Assembly: GCF_900106695.1 (NCBI RefSeq)
Contig: NZ_FNMZ01000001.1
Location: 744,001-808,000, forward strand
Direction of reading: 5' to 3'
DNA from: Albimonas donghaensis
GTDB lineage: Bacteria > Pseudomonadota > Alphaproteobacteria > Rhodobacterales > Rhodobacteraceae
Length of the DNA: 64,000 nt
Shown: piece after piece, positions 29,487 through 38,922 of the stretch
Layout of the letters: every line of letters starts with the position of its first letter
Position numbering within the stretch: the stretch's first letter is position 1
Program-made: the position numbers and the translations under genes
Notes under the pieces: generated by a model
What the model saw: only the letters and a program-made list of their open reading frames with translations
What the model was told of the DNA's origin: nothing
Database searches by the model: none

Positions 29487-29903
29487 CCGTGTCCCTCGGT
29501 GCCTTGCGTCGGGATGTCCTGTCCCTTCGCGTTTTTCGCGTCTTGTTGTGTTTCTGCATCGTTACCCGATGCGCTGCCCGGTGATCAACACGTTTCGAAC
29601 GGCGGTGATACAGCTGCCCATCGGCAGCCCTGGGCCGAAACGGTCCTGAGGCGACCCCTGCGAGTGGAATCACCCGCTTCTGGAGTGATCGCCGGCTAGA
29701 GCCTAAATGGGGAAAGATTAAGGCGGGATTAGCGCGCATCCGGGCCGAGGCGTATCCGCCGTTGGGGAAAGCCGCGCGCTCCGCGTCGCCGCGCCGCGCG
29801 GCGATGCTGCGTCAGCGCGCCGCAGACAGGTTCCCGCGTCGCGGGCCGGGGATCGGCGCGCCCCGCCAGGGACTTCGACGGGGCGCGCCGACCGGTCGCA
29901 GGA
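29487..29903. other. Intergenic region upstream of the M23/bactofilin operon
   Basis: About 417 bases, with an AT-richer patch at 29695-29735. That patch contains TTAA-N7-TTAG (29718-29732), resembling a CtrA recognition site. No gene is convincing; the bcp stop is at the right border. Confidence 0.4.
29718..29732. promoter_or_regulatory. CtrA-like motif
   Basis: TTAA (29718-29721), 7 bases, TTAG (29729-29732). This is one base off the TTAA-N7-TTAA core recognised by the alphaproteobacterial cell-cycle regulator CtrA. A single occurrence; assignment is tentative. Confidence 0.25.
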
Positions 29904-30392
29904 TCAGGCGATCTCGCGCAGGGCGGCGAGGACGTCGTCGGCATGGCCCTTCACCTTGACCTTGCGCCATATCCGAACCAGCCGCCCGTCCGCCCCGATC
30001 AGGAAGGTGGAGCGGTCGATGCCCATGTATTTCTTGCCGTACATGCTCTTCTCCACCCAGGCGCCGTAGGCCTGGCAGACCGCGCAGTCCTCGTCCGACA
30101 GCAGGGTCACGCCGAGATCATGCTTGGCCTTGAACTTGTCGTGGCTGGCGGGGGTGTCCTTGGAGACGCCCAGCACCACGGCCCCGGCGGCGGCGAACTC
30201 GGCGCCCAGCGCGGTGAAGTCCAGCGCCTCGGTGGTGCAGCCGGGCGTGTCGTCGCGCGGGTAGAAATAGAGCACGACCGGCTTGCCCTTCAGCTCGGAC
30301 AGCGACAGCGCGCCGCCGCCGTCGCGGGGGAGGGAGAAGTCGGGGGCCGGGTCGCCGACGGAGATCTCGGGGGCGGTTGCGGGGTCGGTCAT
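29904..30392 (-). CDS. bcp: Thioredoxin-dependent thiol peroxidase (Bcp/PrxQ)
   Basis: Reduces hydrogen peroxide and organic peroxides in the cytosol. The 162-residue protein has the peroxidatic Cys52 in DDTPGCTTEAL, with the downstream Arg/Trp framework (RIWRKVKVKGH). The classical resolving Cys five residues later is replaced by Leu, so the within-helix disulfide of PrxQ cannot form. Instead a CxxC pair (Cys103-Cys106, EDCAVC) sits further on and could resolve the sulfenic acid, or the enzyme may work as a 1-Cys peroxiredoxin. Divergent from the AsmA-like gene. Confidence 0.93.
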   Translation of the reverse strand: MTDPATAPEISVGDPAPDFSLPRDGGGALSLSELKGKPVVLYFYPRDDTPGCTTEALDFTALGAEFAAAGAVVLGVSKDTPASHDKFKAKHDLGVTLLSDEDCAVCQAYGAWVEKSMYGKKYMGIDRSTFLIGADGRLVRIWRKVKVKGHADDVLAALREIA

Positions 30393-30704
30393 GGGCGCGC
30401 GTCTCCTGCGAAGTGGAAGGGGGCTGGGGAACGGTCTAGTTTCATCGCGACCGAGGGCAAGTCCGAAACCCGGCCGGGCCCGTCGAAGGACGCCGTGTCG
30501 GGGCGCCGTGCCGGGCGCCGTGCCGGGGCGACGTGACGGGCGCCATCACGGGGCGCCCCGCGCCATCGCGCGGCATGGCGGCGGCGGGGCGCCGCGGGGC
30601 AAGGTCCGAGGCGGAAGGCGCGCCGGTCGGGCGAGCGACGTTGGCCCGCGGCGGAACGCGGGCGGGGGCAGGGCCTGGCCGGGCGCGACGGGCACGGGAG
30701 CGAC
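30393..30704. other. Intergenic region between divergent bcp and AsmA-like gene
   Basis: About 312 bases. Degenerate tandem repeats of a 12-13 base unit (GGGCGCCGTGCC-like) run from about 30499 to 30556. No promoter boxes are clear. CGGGAG before 30705 serves the AsmA-like gene. Confidence 0.4.
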
Positions 30705-33700
30705 ATGCATCGCAGGCATCTGCACCACCAGCGCGAAGCGGCCGCCGGCCGTCGACGCCACGCGCGCCGCGACGCGCGGCGCGGCGGCGCGGCGGCGCGG
30801 CATCTCAACCGGCTGGGCTCGGTCATCGCGGGGGCGCTGCTGCTGACCCTCGCGGCGCTGGCCGTGGGCCATCAGCGCCTGCGCGAGGGGCCGGTGTCGC
30901 TCGGGCCCCTGACCACGGTGATCGCGGACCGGCTGGCCGCGGCCTCGGACGGGCTGCGCTTTTCGATCGGGCAGGCGGTGTTCGCGCTGGGCGAGCCGGG
31001 GGAGGTCTCGGGCCTGCGGCTGGGCGACGTGCGGGTGGTCGACGCCGAGGGGCTGGAGATCGCGGCGGCGCCCGAGCTGTCCATGCGCTTCCATCTGTGG
31101 GACCTGGCCTTCGGGCTGCTGGCCCCGACCGAGATCCACGCGGCCGGCATCTCGGCCGTGATCGAGCGCGACGCGCAGGGCCGCCTGCGGCTGCCGGGCG
31201 CGGCGCGGCCGGAAGAGGCGCGGGCGGCGGCCACCCCGGCGGAGCTCGCGGCCCAGGCCAGCGTGAGCCAGAGCGACGCGGCCTCGGCGCTGGTGGCGCT
31301 GCTGGCGGGGCAGGGGCCGGGCGACGGCCCGCTGGGCCGCCTGCGCAAGGTCACCGCCGAGAATGTGGACGTCTCCTACCGCGATCATTTCACCGGCCAG
31401 AACTGGCGGCTGATCGACGCCGAGCTTTCGGTCGAGCGGCTGGAGGATCGCGATGTGGGCCGGCTCGCCGGTCGGGTGGCGCCGCCGCCGCGGGCGGTGG
31501 GCGCGCTGGCCGATCCGGGAGGGGAGCTGGAGGACTGGTCGAATGACGCGGCGGGCCGCGCCGACGACCCGGGCCAGGCGGCCGAGGACTTCGCCGGCCC
31601 CGACCTGCTGGCCCTGGAGGCGGAGGGCGACGGCCCCGCCGAGGCGCGCTTCGCGGCGGAGGGCGAGCGGCGCCATGACGACGGCGAGGTGTCGTTCCGC
31701 GCCCGGCTCGGCGGCCTGCCGATCGCGCATCTGGCGCTCGCCGCCGGGGCGCCCCTGTCGGAGGCCGCGACTTTCGGCGACCTGCGCGCCGGCGTGCGGG
31801 CCCGGGCGAGGCTGTCACGAGAAGGGGCGCCGATCTCCTTCCGCGGCAGCGTGCGCGTCGGCCCCGGCACGCTGGCCGGCGTGCCCGACCCCTTCGGTCG
31901 GATCGAGCGGCTGGACCTGCGGCTCGAGGGCGACGAGGGGGCGCCGGGCCAGGTCCGGGTGCGGGGGCTGCGGCTGACCGGCCCGGCGGGCGCGTTGCAG
32001 GCCGCCGGCGTGCTGGAGCGGTGGCGGTCGGGGGAGGGCATGTCCCTGTCGCTCGACCTCGACCGGGTGGAGATCAGTCCCGAAGCCGGGTTCGCCAGCG
32101 CGCAGACCTATGACGACGGCCGCCTGAGGGCGCATTTCATCCCCGGCGCCGGGCGGATCGAGCTGGAGACGATCCAGCTGGAGAGCGAGGCCGTGACGCT
32201 GGCCGCGCAGGGGGCGGCGGAATGGGGGCCGGAGGGGCCGGAACTGGCGGTCGGCTTCGCCACCGGGCCGATGTCGCTGGCCACGCTCCTGGCCGCCTGG
32301 CCGGTGACGGCGGGGCCCAACGCCCGGACCTGGGTGGCCGAACATCTGTCGGTTCCTCCGGACCCCGCGGCGGCGGCGGCCGAAGATCAGCCCGATGACG
32401 GGGCGGAGGCGGCGGCTCCCGCCGACAGGGGCGTCGAGACGGATCGCGAGGCCCCGGCCGGCGCCGAGGCCGCGCGGGCGGTGGAGGCGTCGCTGGCGCG
32501 GGCCGCGTCGCGGGCCGCCGCGGCGAGCAGGGGGACGGGTGGGGAGACGGCCGGCGAGACGGGCGGGGGCGCGGGCGGCGCGTCCGAGGTCGCCGCCGCC
32601 TCCGCCATGCCGGGGATCACCGCGGCGCGCGGCCGGTTCTGGACCGCCCCGGGCCAGCCGCCGGAGCTGACCCTCGACTTCGCCTTCCAGGGCCTGCGGG
32701 GCGAGGTGCTGGCCGGCATGCCCGCGATCACCGGCGCCGCCGGGCGCGGGCGGGTCGGGCTGGACCGCTTCGACGTGGCGCTGACCCGGGGCGTGACGAC
32801 GCCGCCCGGAGGGCGGGCCATCGACCTCGCCGGCTCCAGCTTCTCCGCGCCCGACCTGACCGCGAAGATCCCCCACGGCATTCCGGTGGTGCGGGCCGAG
32901 GGTCGGGTTTCGGACGTGCTGGCCGTGCTCGACCAGCCGCCGCTGGAGCTGATCCGGAAATTCTCCATGGACCTCAGCTCCGTCACCGGCGAGGCCAGCA
33001 CCGTGGCGCGCCTGTCCTTCCCGCTGATCCGGGGCCTGCGGCTGGACCAGCTGCAGGTCGGGGCGCGCTCGACGATCCGCGGGGCCTCGGCCCCGGCGCC
33101 GGGCGGGCATGGGCGGGTCACCGCGGACAGCCTGTCGCTGGAAGTCGACGCGACCGGCCTGCGCCTCAGCGGGGCGGCCCGGATCGACGGGACCCCGGCG
33201 CGGATCTCGTGGCGGGAGCGGTTCGCGGGCGGTGACGCCGCCGATCCGCGCCGGGCGGTGGAGCTGCGCGGGGCGCTGGACGCGGCCATGCTGGAGAAAT
33301 TCGGCGTCGCCGGCATCGAGATCGGAGAGGCCGCGGCCCCGCTGCGCCTCAGTCTCGGCGCGCAGGGGCCGAACGACCCCGACCGGTTCACGCTCACCGC
33401 CGATCTGGGGCCGGCGGCTTTGTCGCTGCCGATCTTCCAGTGGTCCAAGCCGGCGGGATCGCCCGGCGGGATCGAGGTCTCGGGCCGGTTCGCCGATAAC
33501 GGCGCCATCGAGGTGGAGCGGATGAGCGGCGAGGCCGGGGACCTGTCCTTCGCCGGCGCCGCCCGGATCGGGCCGGAGGGCGACCTGCGCCGCCTCAAGC
33601 TCGACCGTCTGGTGCTGGGCGACCTGCTGGATGTCGGCGTGGAGCTGCGCGACCTGCGGGAGGGGCGGATCGTGGCCTCGGTGGAGGGCGCCTTCATCGA

Positions 33701-34706
33701 TCTGGGCGAGCTTTGGCGCCGCGCCGAGGAGGCGGGCGAGGGCGATGACGCGGGGCTGCTGGCCGCTGTCAACGGCGCGGACGACGAGGATGAGGCGCCG
33801 GCGCCGGCCGGCGACCCCGCGGGGCCCGGCGGCGCGAGCCGGGACGTGGACCAGAGCCGCGCCTTCGCGCTGGACGTCAAGCTGGCGCAGGCGAGGCTGG
33901 TCGACGGGATCGAGCTGACCGCGGTCAACGGGCGCGCCACCCGCGGCGACGGCATCACCCGGGCGACGCTGTCGGGCGAGGTCAATGGCGGGCAGCGGGC
34001 CGATCTGCGCTATCGCCGCGGCCGGAGGGGCGGCGGGGGGCTGACGCTGGACAGCGCCGATGCGGGGGCGCTGATCCGCGACCTGGGCCTGTCGGACGAG
34101 GTGTCGGGCGGGGTGCTGAAGGTCCGCGGGCGGCTGCCGCCGGGCTCGGACGCGCTGGTCGGCGTGGCCGAAGCCGACGGCATCCGGGTCGGCGGGCGCG
34201 AGGCGCTGTCGGGCGTGCTGGACCGCGCCGCGCGCCGCGGGCTGCTCGCCAATCCCGACCCCGCGCGTCCGGGCGTCGAGGGCGCCCCGGCGGTCGAGGG
34301 CGGCTATGTCTTCGACACCGTGCGCGCGCCGTTCCGTTACGAGGGGCGGCGGATCCGGCTGACCGATGCGCTCGCCACCGGGCCGATGCTGGCGCTGAAG
34401 GTGTCGGGGGACTATGATTTCGGAGCCGGCGCGCTGGACCTGGACGGCGTGCTGACGCCGGCCTACGCGATCAACGGCATCCTCAACGACCTGCCCCTGG
34501 TCGGCTTCCTGCTGGGGGGCGAGGGCGAGGGGCTGCTGGCGATGAATTTCTCGGTCGCCGGGAACGCCTCGGACCCGGAAATCTCGATCAATCCGTTCTC
34601 GATCCTGACGCCGGGGATCCTGCGGGACCTGTTCTCGGGCTTCGAGTCGCGGGGCGACGCGGCCCCGATCCCGCCGAGCGACCGGCCGGAGGAGCCGGGG
34701 CGCTGA
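30705..34706 (+). CDS. Giant AsmA-like/YhdP-type envelope protein
   Basis: A 1333-residue protein with an Arg/His-rich cytoplasmic N-terminus, one TM helix at about 38-55, and a very long periplasmic part of repetitive beta-rich segments (LRLEGDEGAPGQVRVRGLRLTG-like). It ends in a hydrophobic AsmA-like C-terminal region (LDGVLTPAYAINGILNDLPLVGFLLGG). This layout fits the AsmA/TamB/YhdP superfamily, proposed to bridge the envelope and move phospholipid to the outer membrane. An Ala/Glu/Gly-rich low-complexity linker spans about residues 545-632. The gene is monocistronic, convergent with tyrS. The lipid-transfer role is from family knowledge only. Confidence 0.83.
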   Translation: MHRRHLHHQREAAAGRRRHARRDARRGGAAARHLNRLGSVIAGALLLTLAALAVGHQRLREGPVSLGPLTTVIADRLAAASDGLRFSIGQAVFALGEPGEVSGLRLGDVRVVDAEGLEIAAAPELSMRFHLWDLAFGLLAPTEIHAAGISAVIERDAQGRLRLPGAARPEEARAAATPAELAAQASVSQSDAASALVALLAGQGPGDGPLGRLRKVTAENVDVSYRDHFTGQNWRLIDAELSVERLEDRDVGRLAGRVAPPPRAVGALADPGGELEDWSNDAAGRADDPGQAAEDFAGPDLLALEAEGDGPAEARFAAEGERRHDDGEVSFRARLGGLPIAHLALAAGAPLSEAATFGDLRAGVRARARLSREGAPISFRGSVRVGPGTLAGVPDPFGRIERLDLRLEGDEGAPGQVRVRGLRLTGPAGALQAAGVLERWRSGEGMSLSLDLDRVEISPEAGFASAQTYDDGRLRAHFIPGAGRIELETIQLESEAVTLAAQGAAEWGPEGPELAVGFATGPMSLATLLAAWPVTAGPNARTWVAEHLSVPPDPAAAAAEDQPDDGAEAAAPADRGVETDREAPAGAEAARAVEASLARAASRAAAASRGTGGETAGETGGGAGGASEVAAASAMPGITAARGRFWTAPGQPPELTLDFAFQGLRGEVLAGMPAITGAAGRGRVGLDRFDVALTRGVTTPPGGRAIDLAGSSFSAPDLTAKIPHGIPVVRAEGRVSDVLAVLDQPPLELIRKFSMDLSSVTGEASTVARLSFPLIRGLRLDQLQVGARSTIRGASAPAPGGHGRVTADSLSLEVDATGLRLSGAARIDGTPARISWRERFAGGDAADPRRAVELRGALDAAMLEKFGVAGIEIGEAAAPLRLSLGAQGPNDPDRFTLTADLGPAALSLPIFQWSKPAGSPGGIEVSGRFADNGAIEVERMSGEAGDLSFAGAARIGPEGDLRRLKLDRLVLGDLLDVGVELRDLREGRIVASVEGAFIDLGELWRRAEEAGEGDDAGLLAAVNGADDEDEAPAPAGDPAGPGGASRDVDQSRAFALDVKLAQARLVDGIELTAVNGRATRGDGITRATLSGEVNGGQRADLRYRRGRRGGGGLTLDSADAGALIRDLGLSDEVSGGVLKVRGRLPPGSDALVGVAEADGIRVGGREALSGVLDRAARRGLLANPDPARPGVEGAPAVEGGYVFDTVRAPFRYEGRRIRLTDALATGPMLALKVSGDYDFGAGALDLDGVLTPAYAINGILNDLPLVGFLLGGEGEGLLAMNFSVAGNASDPEISINPFSILTPGILRDLFSGFESRGDAAPIPPSDRPEEPGR

Positions 34707-34783
34707 GGGGGACTGAGGGGCGCGGGGGGGGGCGCGGGGCGATCCCCGTGGCCCCGCATCCCGACCCCCGCCGCCTGAAACGC

Positions 34784-34813
34784 GGAAGGGGAGCGGCGCG
34801 CCGCTCCCCTTCC
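34784..34813. terminator. Shared terminator hairpin between convergent AsmA-like gene and tyrS
   Basis: Perfect 13-bp inverted repeat (34784-34796 with 34801-34813) with a CGCG loop between two convergent stops. No T-run, but position and stability suggest bidirectional termination. Confidence 0.6.
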
Positions 34814-34842
34814 CGACTGTCGGCGATGACGGCGGGCCGGGC

Positions 34843-36096
34843 TCAGCCCAGCCGCACCAGCGCGTGCCGCTTCTTGCCTGCCGAGAGCTTCACGGGACCG
34901 CCGGCGAAAGCGTCGGCCCCGATCATCTGGCCCGCATCCGTCACCGGCGCGTCGGCGAGCCGGGCGCCCCCCTCCGCGATCAGCCGCTTGGCGTCCTTGC
35001 CGGATTTCGCCAGCCCGGCCCGCACGAATAGCTGGGCGACGGAGACGCCGGCGCCGACTTCCTCGGCGGTGAGGTCGAAACCGGGCAGGTCCTCCCCGGC
35101 GCCGCCCTGCTCGAACACCTCGCGGGCGGTGGCCTCGGCCGCCTCGGCGGCGGCGCGGCCGCGGGCGAGCGCGGTGACCTCATTGGCCAGGATGATCTTG
35201 GCGGCGTTGACCTCCGACCCCTCCAGCGCGCCGAGCCGCTCGCATTCGTCCAGCGGCAGCTCGGTGAACAGCTTGAGGAACCGGCCCACGTCGGCGTCGG
35301 GCACGTTGCGCCAGAACTGCCAGAACTCGAACGCGCCGAGCCGCGCCTCGTTCAGCCACACCGCGCCCGCCGCCGTCTTGCCCATCTTGGAGCCGTCGGC
35401 CTTGGTGATCAGCGGCGTGGTGAGCCCGTAGACCTCCTTGCCATGCAGGCGGCGGGTCAGGTCGATGCCGTTGACGATGTTGCCCCACTGGTCGGAGCCG
35501 CCCATCTGCAGGCGCACGCCGTGCCGGCCGAACAGCTCCTGGAAGTCATAGGCCTGGAGCAGCATGTAGTTGAATTCGAGGAAGGTCAGCGGCTGCTCGC
35601 GGTCAAGCCGCAGGCGCACCGAATCAAAGGTCAGCATCCGGTTGATGGTGAAATGCCGGCCGATGTCGCGCAGGAAGTCGATGTAGCTGAGCGCGTCGAG
35701 CCACTCGGCGTTGTTGGGCTGAAGCGCGTCGGTCGGGCCGTCGCCGAAGGTCAGGTAGGCGTCGAAGACGCTGCGGATGCCGGCCATGTTGGCCCCGATG
35801 ATCTCGGGCGTCAGCAACTGGCGGGCCTCGTCCTTGCCGGACGGGTCGCCGATGCGGGTGGTGCCGCCGCCCATCAGGGCCACGGGCTTGTGCCCGGTCT
35901 TCTGCAGCCAGCGCAGCATCATGATCTGGACGAGGCTGCCGACATGCAGGCTGTCCGCCGTGCAGTCGAAGCCGATATAGCCCGGCACGACCCCCGCCAT
36001 GAGAGCGTCGTCGAGACCCTCCAGGTCGGTGCAGTCCTGCATGAAGCCGCGGGCGATCATGGTGTGCAGGAACTCGGATTTGGGCGCGTAGGTCAT
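34843..36096 (-). CDS. tyrS: Tyrosyl-tRNA synthetase
   Basis: Charges tRNA-Tyr. The 417-residue class Ic synthetase starts [18 protein letters not shown], with the HIGH-type motif HVGS (His51, in [14 protein letters not shown]), the tyrosine-binding MLLQAYDFQ and [10 protein letters not shown] segments, and a KMSKS-type KMGKT (Lys237-Thr241). It closes with a C-terminal S4 RNA-binding domain ([22 protein letters not shown]). AAGGA precedes the chosen ATG; the frame upstream is open but Arg/Pro-rich and lacks family similarity. Divergent from anmK, a common order in the group. Confidence 0.97.
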   Translation of the reverse strand: MTYAPKSEFLHTMIARGFMQDCTDLEGLDDALMAGVVPGYIGFDCTADSLHVGSLVQIMMLRWLQKTGHKPVALMGGGTTRIGDPSGKDEARQLLTPEIIGANMAGIRSVFDAYLTFGDGPTDALQPNNAEWLDALSYIDFLRDIGRHFTINRMLTFDSVRLRLDREQPLTFLEFNYMLLQAYDFQELFGRHGVRLQMGGSDQWGNIVNGIDLTRRLHGKEVYGLTTPLITKADGSKMGKTAAGAVWLNEARLGAFEFWQFWRNVPDADVGRFLKLFTELPLDECERLGALEGSEVNAAKIILANEVTALARGRAAAEAAEATAREVFEQGGAGEDLPGFDLTAEEVGAGVSVAQLFVRAGLAKSGKDAKRLIAEGGARLADAPVTDAGQMIGADAFAGGPVKLSAGKKRHALVRLG

Positions 36097-36291
36097 GTCC
36101 GTGTCCTTGGGCGAGTTTGGTCGGGGCTCTATGCCGCGGGCGGGCGCGGAAGGGAAGGGCGGGGGAGGGATTCGGCGCCCGCGCGGCGGGCATTCCCTCG
36201 TCTCCGGGCGCTGGCGCGCCCTTCGCGCCGCCCTTGACCCGGGAGAGCGCGCCCGCCCTGATGCGCGGCGTCTGGCGGAAGGAGCATGCGG

Positions 36292-37422
36292 ATGGAGCCG
36301 GTCTGGGCCCTGGGGCTGATGTCGGGGACCTCGTTCGACGGGGTGGACGCGGCATGTCTGCTGACCGATGGGGAGACGGTGTCGGGCTTCGGCCCCGGCG
36401 CCGAGTTCCCCTATGCGCCGGGAGAGATGGACGCCGCCCGCGCGGTGCATCGCGACTGGCGGCCGTATCGGGCCGGAACGGGGGAGGCCGCGGCGCTGCT
36501 GGCCCGCGCCGAGGCCGAGGTGACCGAGGCCCATGCCGCCGCCGCCGCCCGCCTGCTGGCCCGGGAAGGCGCGCCCGCGGTGGAGATCGCGGGATTTCAC
36601 GGCCAGACGGTCGCCCATGCGCCGGAGGCGGGCTGGACCTGGCAGCTTGGCCGCGGCGATCTGCTGGCCCGGGGGCTGGGGCGCGAGGTCGCCTGGGACT
36701 TCCGCAGCGCCGACATGAAGGCCGGCGGGCAGGGCGCGCCGCTGGTCCCATTCTTCCATCACGCGCTGGCGCGGGGAATGGCGGATGCGGACGGGCCTGT
36801 ATGCTTTCTCAATCTCGGCGGCGTGGGGAATGTGAGCTGGGTGGACCCCGCGTCCGAGCGCCCCGAGACGCCGGGAACGCTGGTCGGCTTCGACACCGGC
36901 CCGGCCAATGCGCCGATCGACGACTGGATGCAGGCGAAGTTCGGGAAGTCCTGCGATTTCAACGGCGAAGCGGCGGCGGCTGGGCGCGTGCATGAAGATC
37001 TGCTGGCGCGCAACTCGGTCGCCGAATGGATCTCAAGAAAGCCGCCCAAGTCCCTGGACCGGAACGATTTCGCGCAGGTTTTGGCGGGGATGGAGGGGCT
37101 GTCGCCCGAAGACGGCGCGGCGACCCTGACCGCGCTCGCGGCGCGCTGCGCGGCGGGGGCGGCGGCGCATCTGCCCCGGCCCGCGGCGCGCTGGATCCTG
37201 TGCGGGGGCGGGCGGCGCAACCCGACGCTCGCGCGCATGATCGCGGAGCGGGTCGAGGCGGAGGTGATCCCGGCCGAGGCCGCCGGGCTCGACGGCGGCC
37301 TGATGGAGGCGCAGGCCTTCGCCTGGCTGGCGGTGCGGGTGAAACGGGGGCTGCCGCTGACCTCGCCCGAGACCACGGGCTGCCATGCGCCGACGCCGGG
37401 CGGGCGGCTCAGCCGGCCTTAG
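36292..37422 (+). CDS. anmK: Anhydro-N-acetylmuramic acid kinase
   Basis: Phosphorylates and opens 1,6-anhydroMurNAc to MurNAc-6-phosphate during cell-wall recycling. The 376-residue ASKHA-fold protein has [13 protein letters not shown] at the N-terminus (nucleotide and catalytic Asp region), [31 protein letters not shown] and a C-terminal [10 protein letters not shown] motif. ATG 36292 is preferred because AAGGAG lies 7 bases before it, while the ATG at 36286 would be only one base from that site. Its stop overlaps the convergent map gene by 4 bases. Confidence 0.95.
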   Translation: MEPVWALGLMSGTSFDGVDAACLLTDGETVSGFGPGAEFPYAPGEMDAARAVHRDWRPYRAGTGEAAALLARAEAEVTEAHAAAAARLLAREGAPAVEIAGFHGQTVAHAPEAGWTWQLGRGDLLARGLGREVAWDFRSADMKAGGQGAPLVPFFHHALARGMADADGPVCFLNLGGVGNVSWVDPASERPETPGTLVGFDTGPANAPIDDWMQAKFGKSCDFNGEAAAAGRVHEDLLARNSVAEWISRKPPKSLDRNDFAQVLAGMEGLSPEDGAATLTALAARCAAGAAAHLPRPAARWILCGGGRRNPTLARMIAERVEAEVIPAEAAGLDGGLMEAQAFAWLAVRVKRGLPLTSPETTGCHAPTPGGRLSRP

Positions 37423-38132
37423 CCGGGCAGGGTGAGCACTTCGGCCCCGCGGGCGGTGGCGACCACGGTATGTTCGAACTGCACCACCGGGGCGGCGGGA
37501 GCGGCGTAGAGGGTCCAGCCGTCGTCGCCTTCCTCGGCCAGGCGGCCGCCGAGCGACAGGAACGGCTCCACCGTCAGGACCAGGCCCTTCTCGATCCGCC
37601 GCCGGTCCCGGTTGGGCCAGGTCGCGATCTCCTCGGGATATTCGTGGAGCGAGCGGCCGACGCCGTGGCTGGCGAGGTTCTCGATCAGGGTGTAGCCGCG
37701 TTTCGCGGCGAACCGCCCCACCGCCTGTCCGATGCCCGCCAGCGGCCGTCCGGCCGCGACCTGCGCCACGCCGATCCGCGCCGCCTTCTCGCCATCCGCC
37801 AGCAGGCGCGCGACCGAGGGCGCGACGGGCCCGAGCCGGAAGCTCGCGCCGGTATCCGCGAAGAAGCCGTTCTTCGACGCCGACACGTCGATATTCACCA
37901 GATCGCCCTCCGCCAGCACCCGCGCGCCGGGGATGCCGTGGGCGATCTCCTCGTTCACGGAAATGCAGGTGGCGCCGGGGAAGTCGTAGCAGCTGCGGGG
38001 GGCGGAGACCGCGCCCTCGCGCGCCAGCAGCGACTCGCCCAGCGCGTCGAGCTCGGCGGTGGTCATCCCGGGCGCCATGGCCCGGGACATGGCCTGCACG
38101 ACATTGGCGACGATGCGCCCGATGTCGCGCAT
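37419..38132 (-). CDS. map: Type I methionine aminopeptidase
   Basis: Removes the N-terminal Met from nascent proteins. The 237-residue frame from the first ATG has all five metal-ligand regions: VNIDVSASKNGFFADTG (two Asp), SHGVGRSLHE (His), LTVEPF (Glu) and VVQFEHTVV (Glu). The first ATG removes the start of the conserved N-terminal helix. The frame stays open upstream, reading TLTRQSELEAMRDIGRIV, and begins at a CTG (38165-38163) that overlaps the hydrolase stop as CTGA and has GAGGA six bases upstream. A non-canonical CTG start is therefore likely. Co-transcribed with the upstream hydrolase. Confidence 0.93.
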   Translation of the reverse strand: MRDIGRIVANVVQAMSRAMAPGMTTAELDALGESLLAREGAVSAPRSCYDFPGATCISVNEEIAHGIPGARVLAEGDLVNIDVSASKNGFFADTGASFRLGPVAPSVARLLADGEKAARIGVAQVAAGRPLAGIGQAVGRFAAKRGYTLIENLASHGVGRSLHEYPEEIATWPNRDRRRIEKGLVLTVEPFLSLGGRLAEEGDDGWTLYAAPAAPVVQFEHTVVATARGAEVLTLPG

Positions 38133-38161
38133 CGCCTCCAGCTCGGATTGCCGGGTAAGCG

Positions 38162-38815
38162 TCAGGACGCGTCCTCGACCGCAGTGCGCGACTGCACGTA
38201 GCGCTCCACCTTGCCGGTCATCTCCTCGAGCTGCTTGTCGAAGAAATGGCCCGCGCCGGGGATCACGTCATGGGTGATCTCGATCCCGCGCTGGGTCTTG
38301 AGCTTGTCCACCAGCTTGAGCACGTCCGACGGGGGCGCGACGCGGTCGGCCTCGCCGTTGATGACCAGCCCCGAGGACGGGCAGGGCGCGAGGAAGGAGA
38401 AGTCATACATGTTGGCCGGCGGGGCGACCGAGACGAAGCCCGAGATCTCCGGCCGCCGCATCAGCAGCTGCATCCCGATCCAGGCCCCGAAGGAGAAGCC
38501 GGCCACCCAGCTCTGCCGCGCGTTCGGGTTGAGCACCTGGAGATAGTCGAGCGCCGCGGCGGCGTCCGAAAGCTCCCCGATGCCCTGGTCGAACTCGCCC
38601 TGGGAGCGGCCGACGCCGCGGAAGTTGAAGCGCAGCACCGCGAAGCCCAGACGATGAAAGGCGTAGTGCAGGTTATACACCACCTTGTTGTTCATCGTCC
38701 CCCCGAACTGGGGGTGAGGGTGCAGGATCAGCGCCAGCGGCGCGTCCTTGGCCTTCTGCGGATGGTAGCGACCTTCCAGACGTCCGTCCGGTCCGGGAAA
38801 GATCACTTCTGGCAT
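38162..38815 (-). CDS. Alpha/beta hydrolase (COG2945-like)
   Basis: A 217-residue cytosolic hydrolase, MPEVIFPGPDGRLEGRYH at the start. It has HPHPQFGGTMNNKVV near the oxyanion region, RFNFRGVGRSQG, nucleophile elbow GFSFG (Ser in G-x-S-x-G), an acid in INGEADRVAPP, and His in GAGHFF. Substrate unknown; the family is often listed as putative esterases. ATG 38815 begins the conserved domain, and a longer upstream frame has no such features. Its stop overlaps the probable CTG start of map, so the two are translationally coupled. Confidence 0.87.
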   Translation of the reverse strand: MPEVIFPGPDGRLEGRYHPQKAKDAPLALILHPHPQFGGTMNNKVVYNLHYAFHRLGFAVLRFNFRGVGRSQGEFDQGIGELSDAAAALDYLQVLNPNARQSWVAGFSFGAWIGMQLLMRRPEISGFVSVAPPANMYDFSFLAPCPSSGLVINGEADRVAPPSDVLKLVDKLKTQRGIEITHDVIPGAGHFFDKQLEEMTGKVERYVQSRTAVEDAS

Positions 38816-38893
38816 TCGGGGGGCCCTCGCGCTGGTCGACACAGGCCCGGGATGAGCGGCCGGCGCGTCTTCCCTTCGCAGGGGCGGCCAAGC

Positions 38894-38922
38894 TTGACTC
38901 AATTCCTCGGGCAATCTAGAAC
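38894..38922 (+). promoter_or_regulatory. Candidate promoter of the iscR-suf operon
   Basis: TTGACT (38894-38899) and TAGAAC (38917-38922) with 17-base spacing. The -10 box lies within the palindromic Irr-type element, so a protein bound there would block RNA polymerase. Confidence 0.65.
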
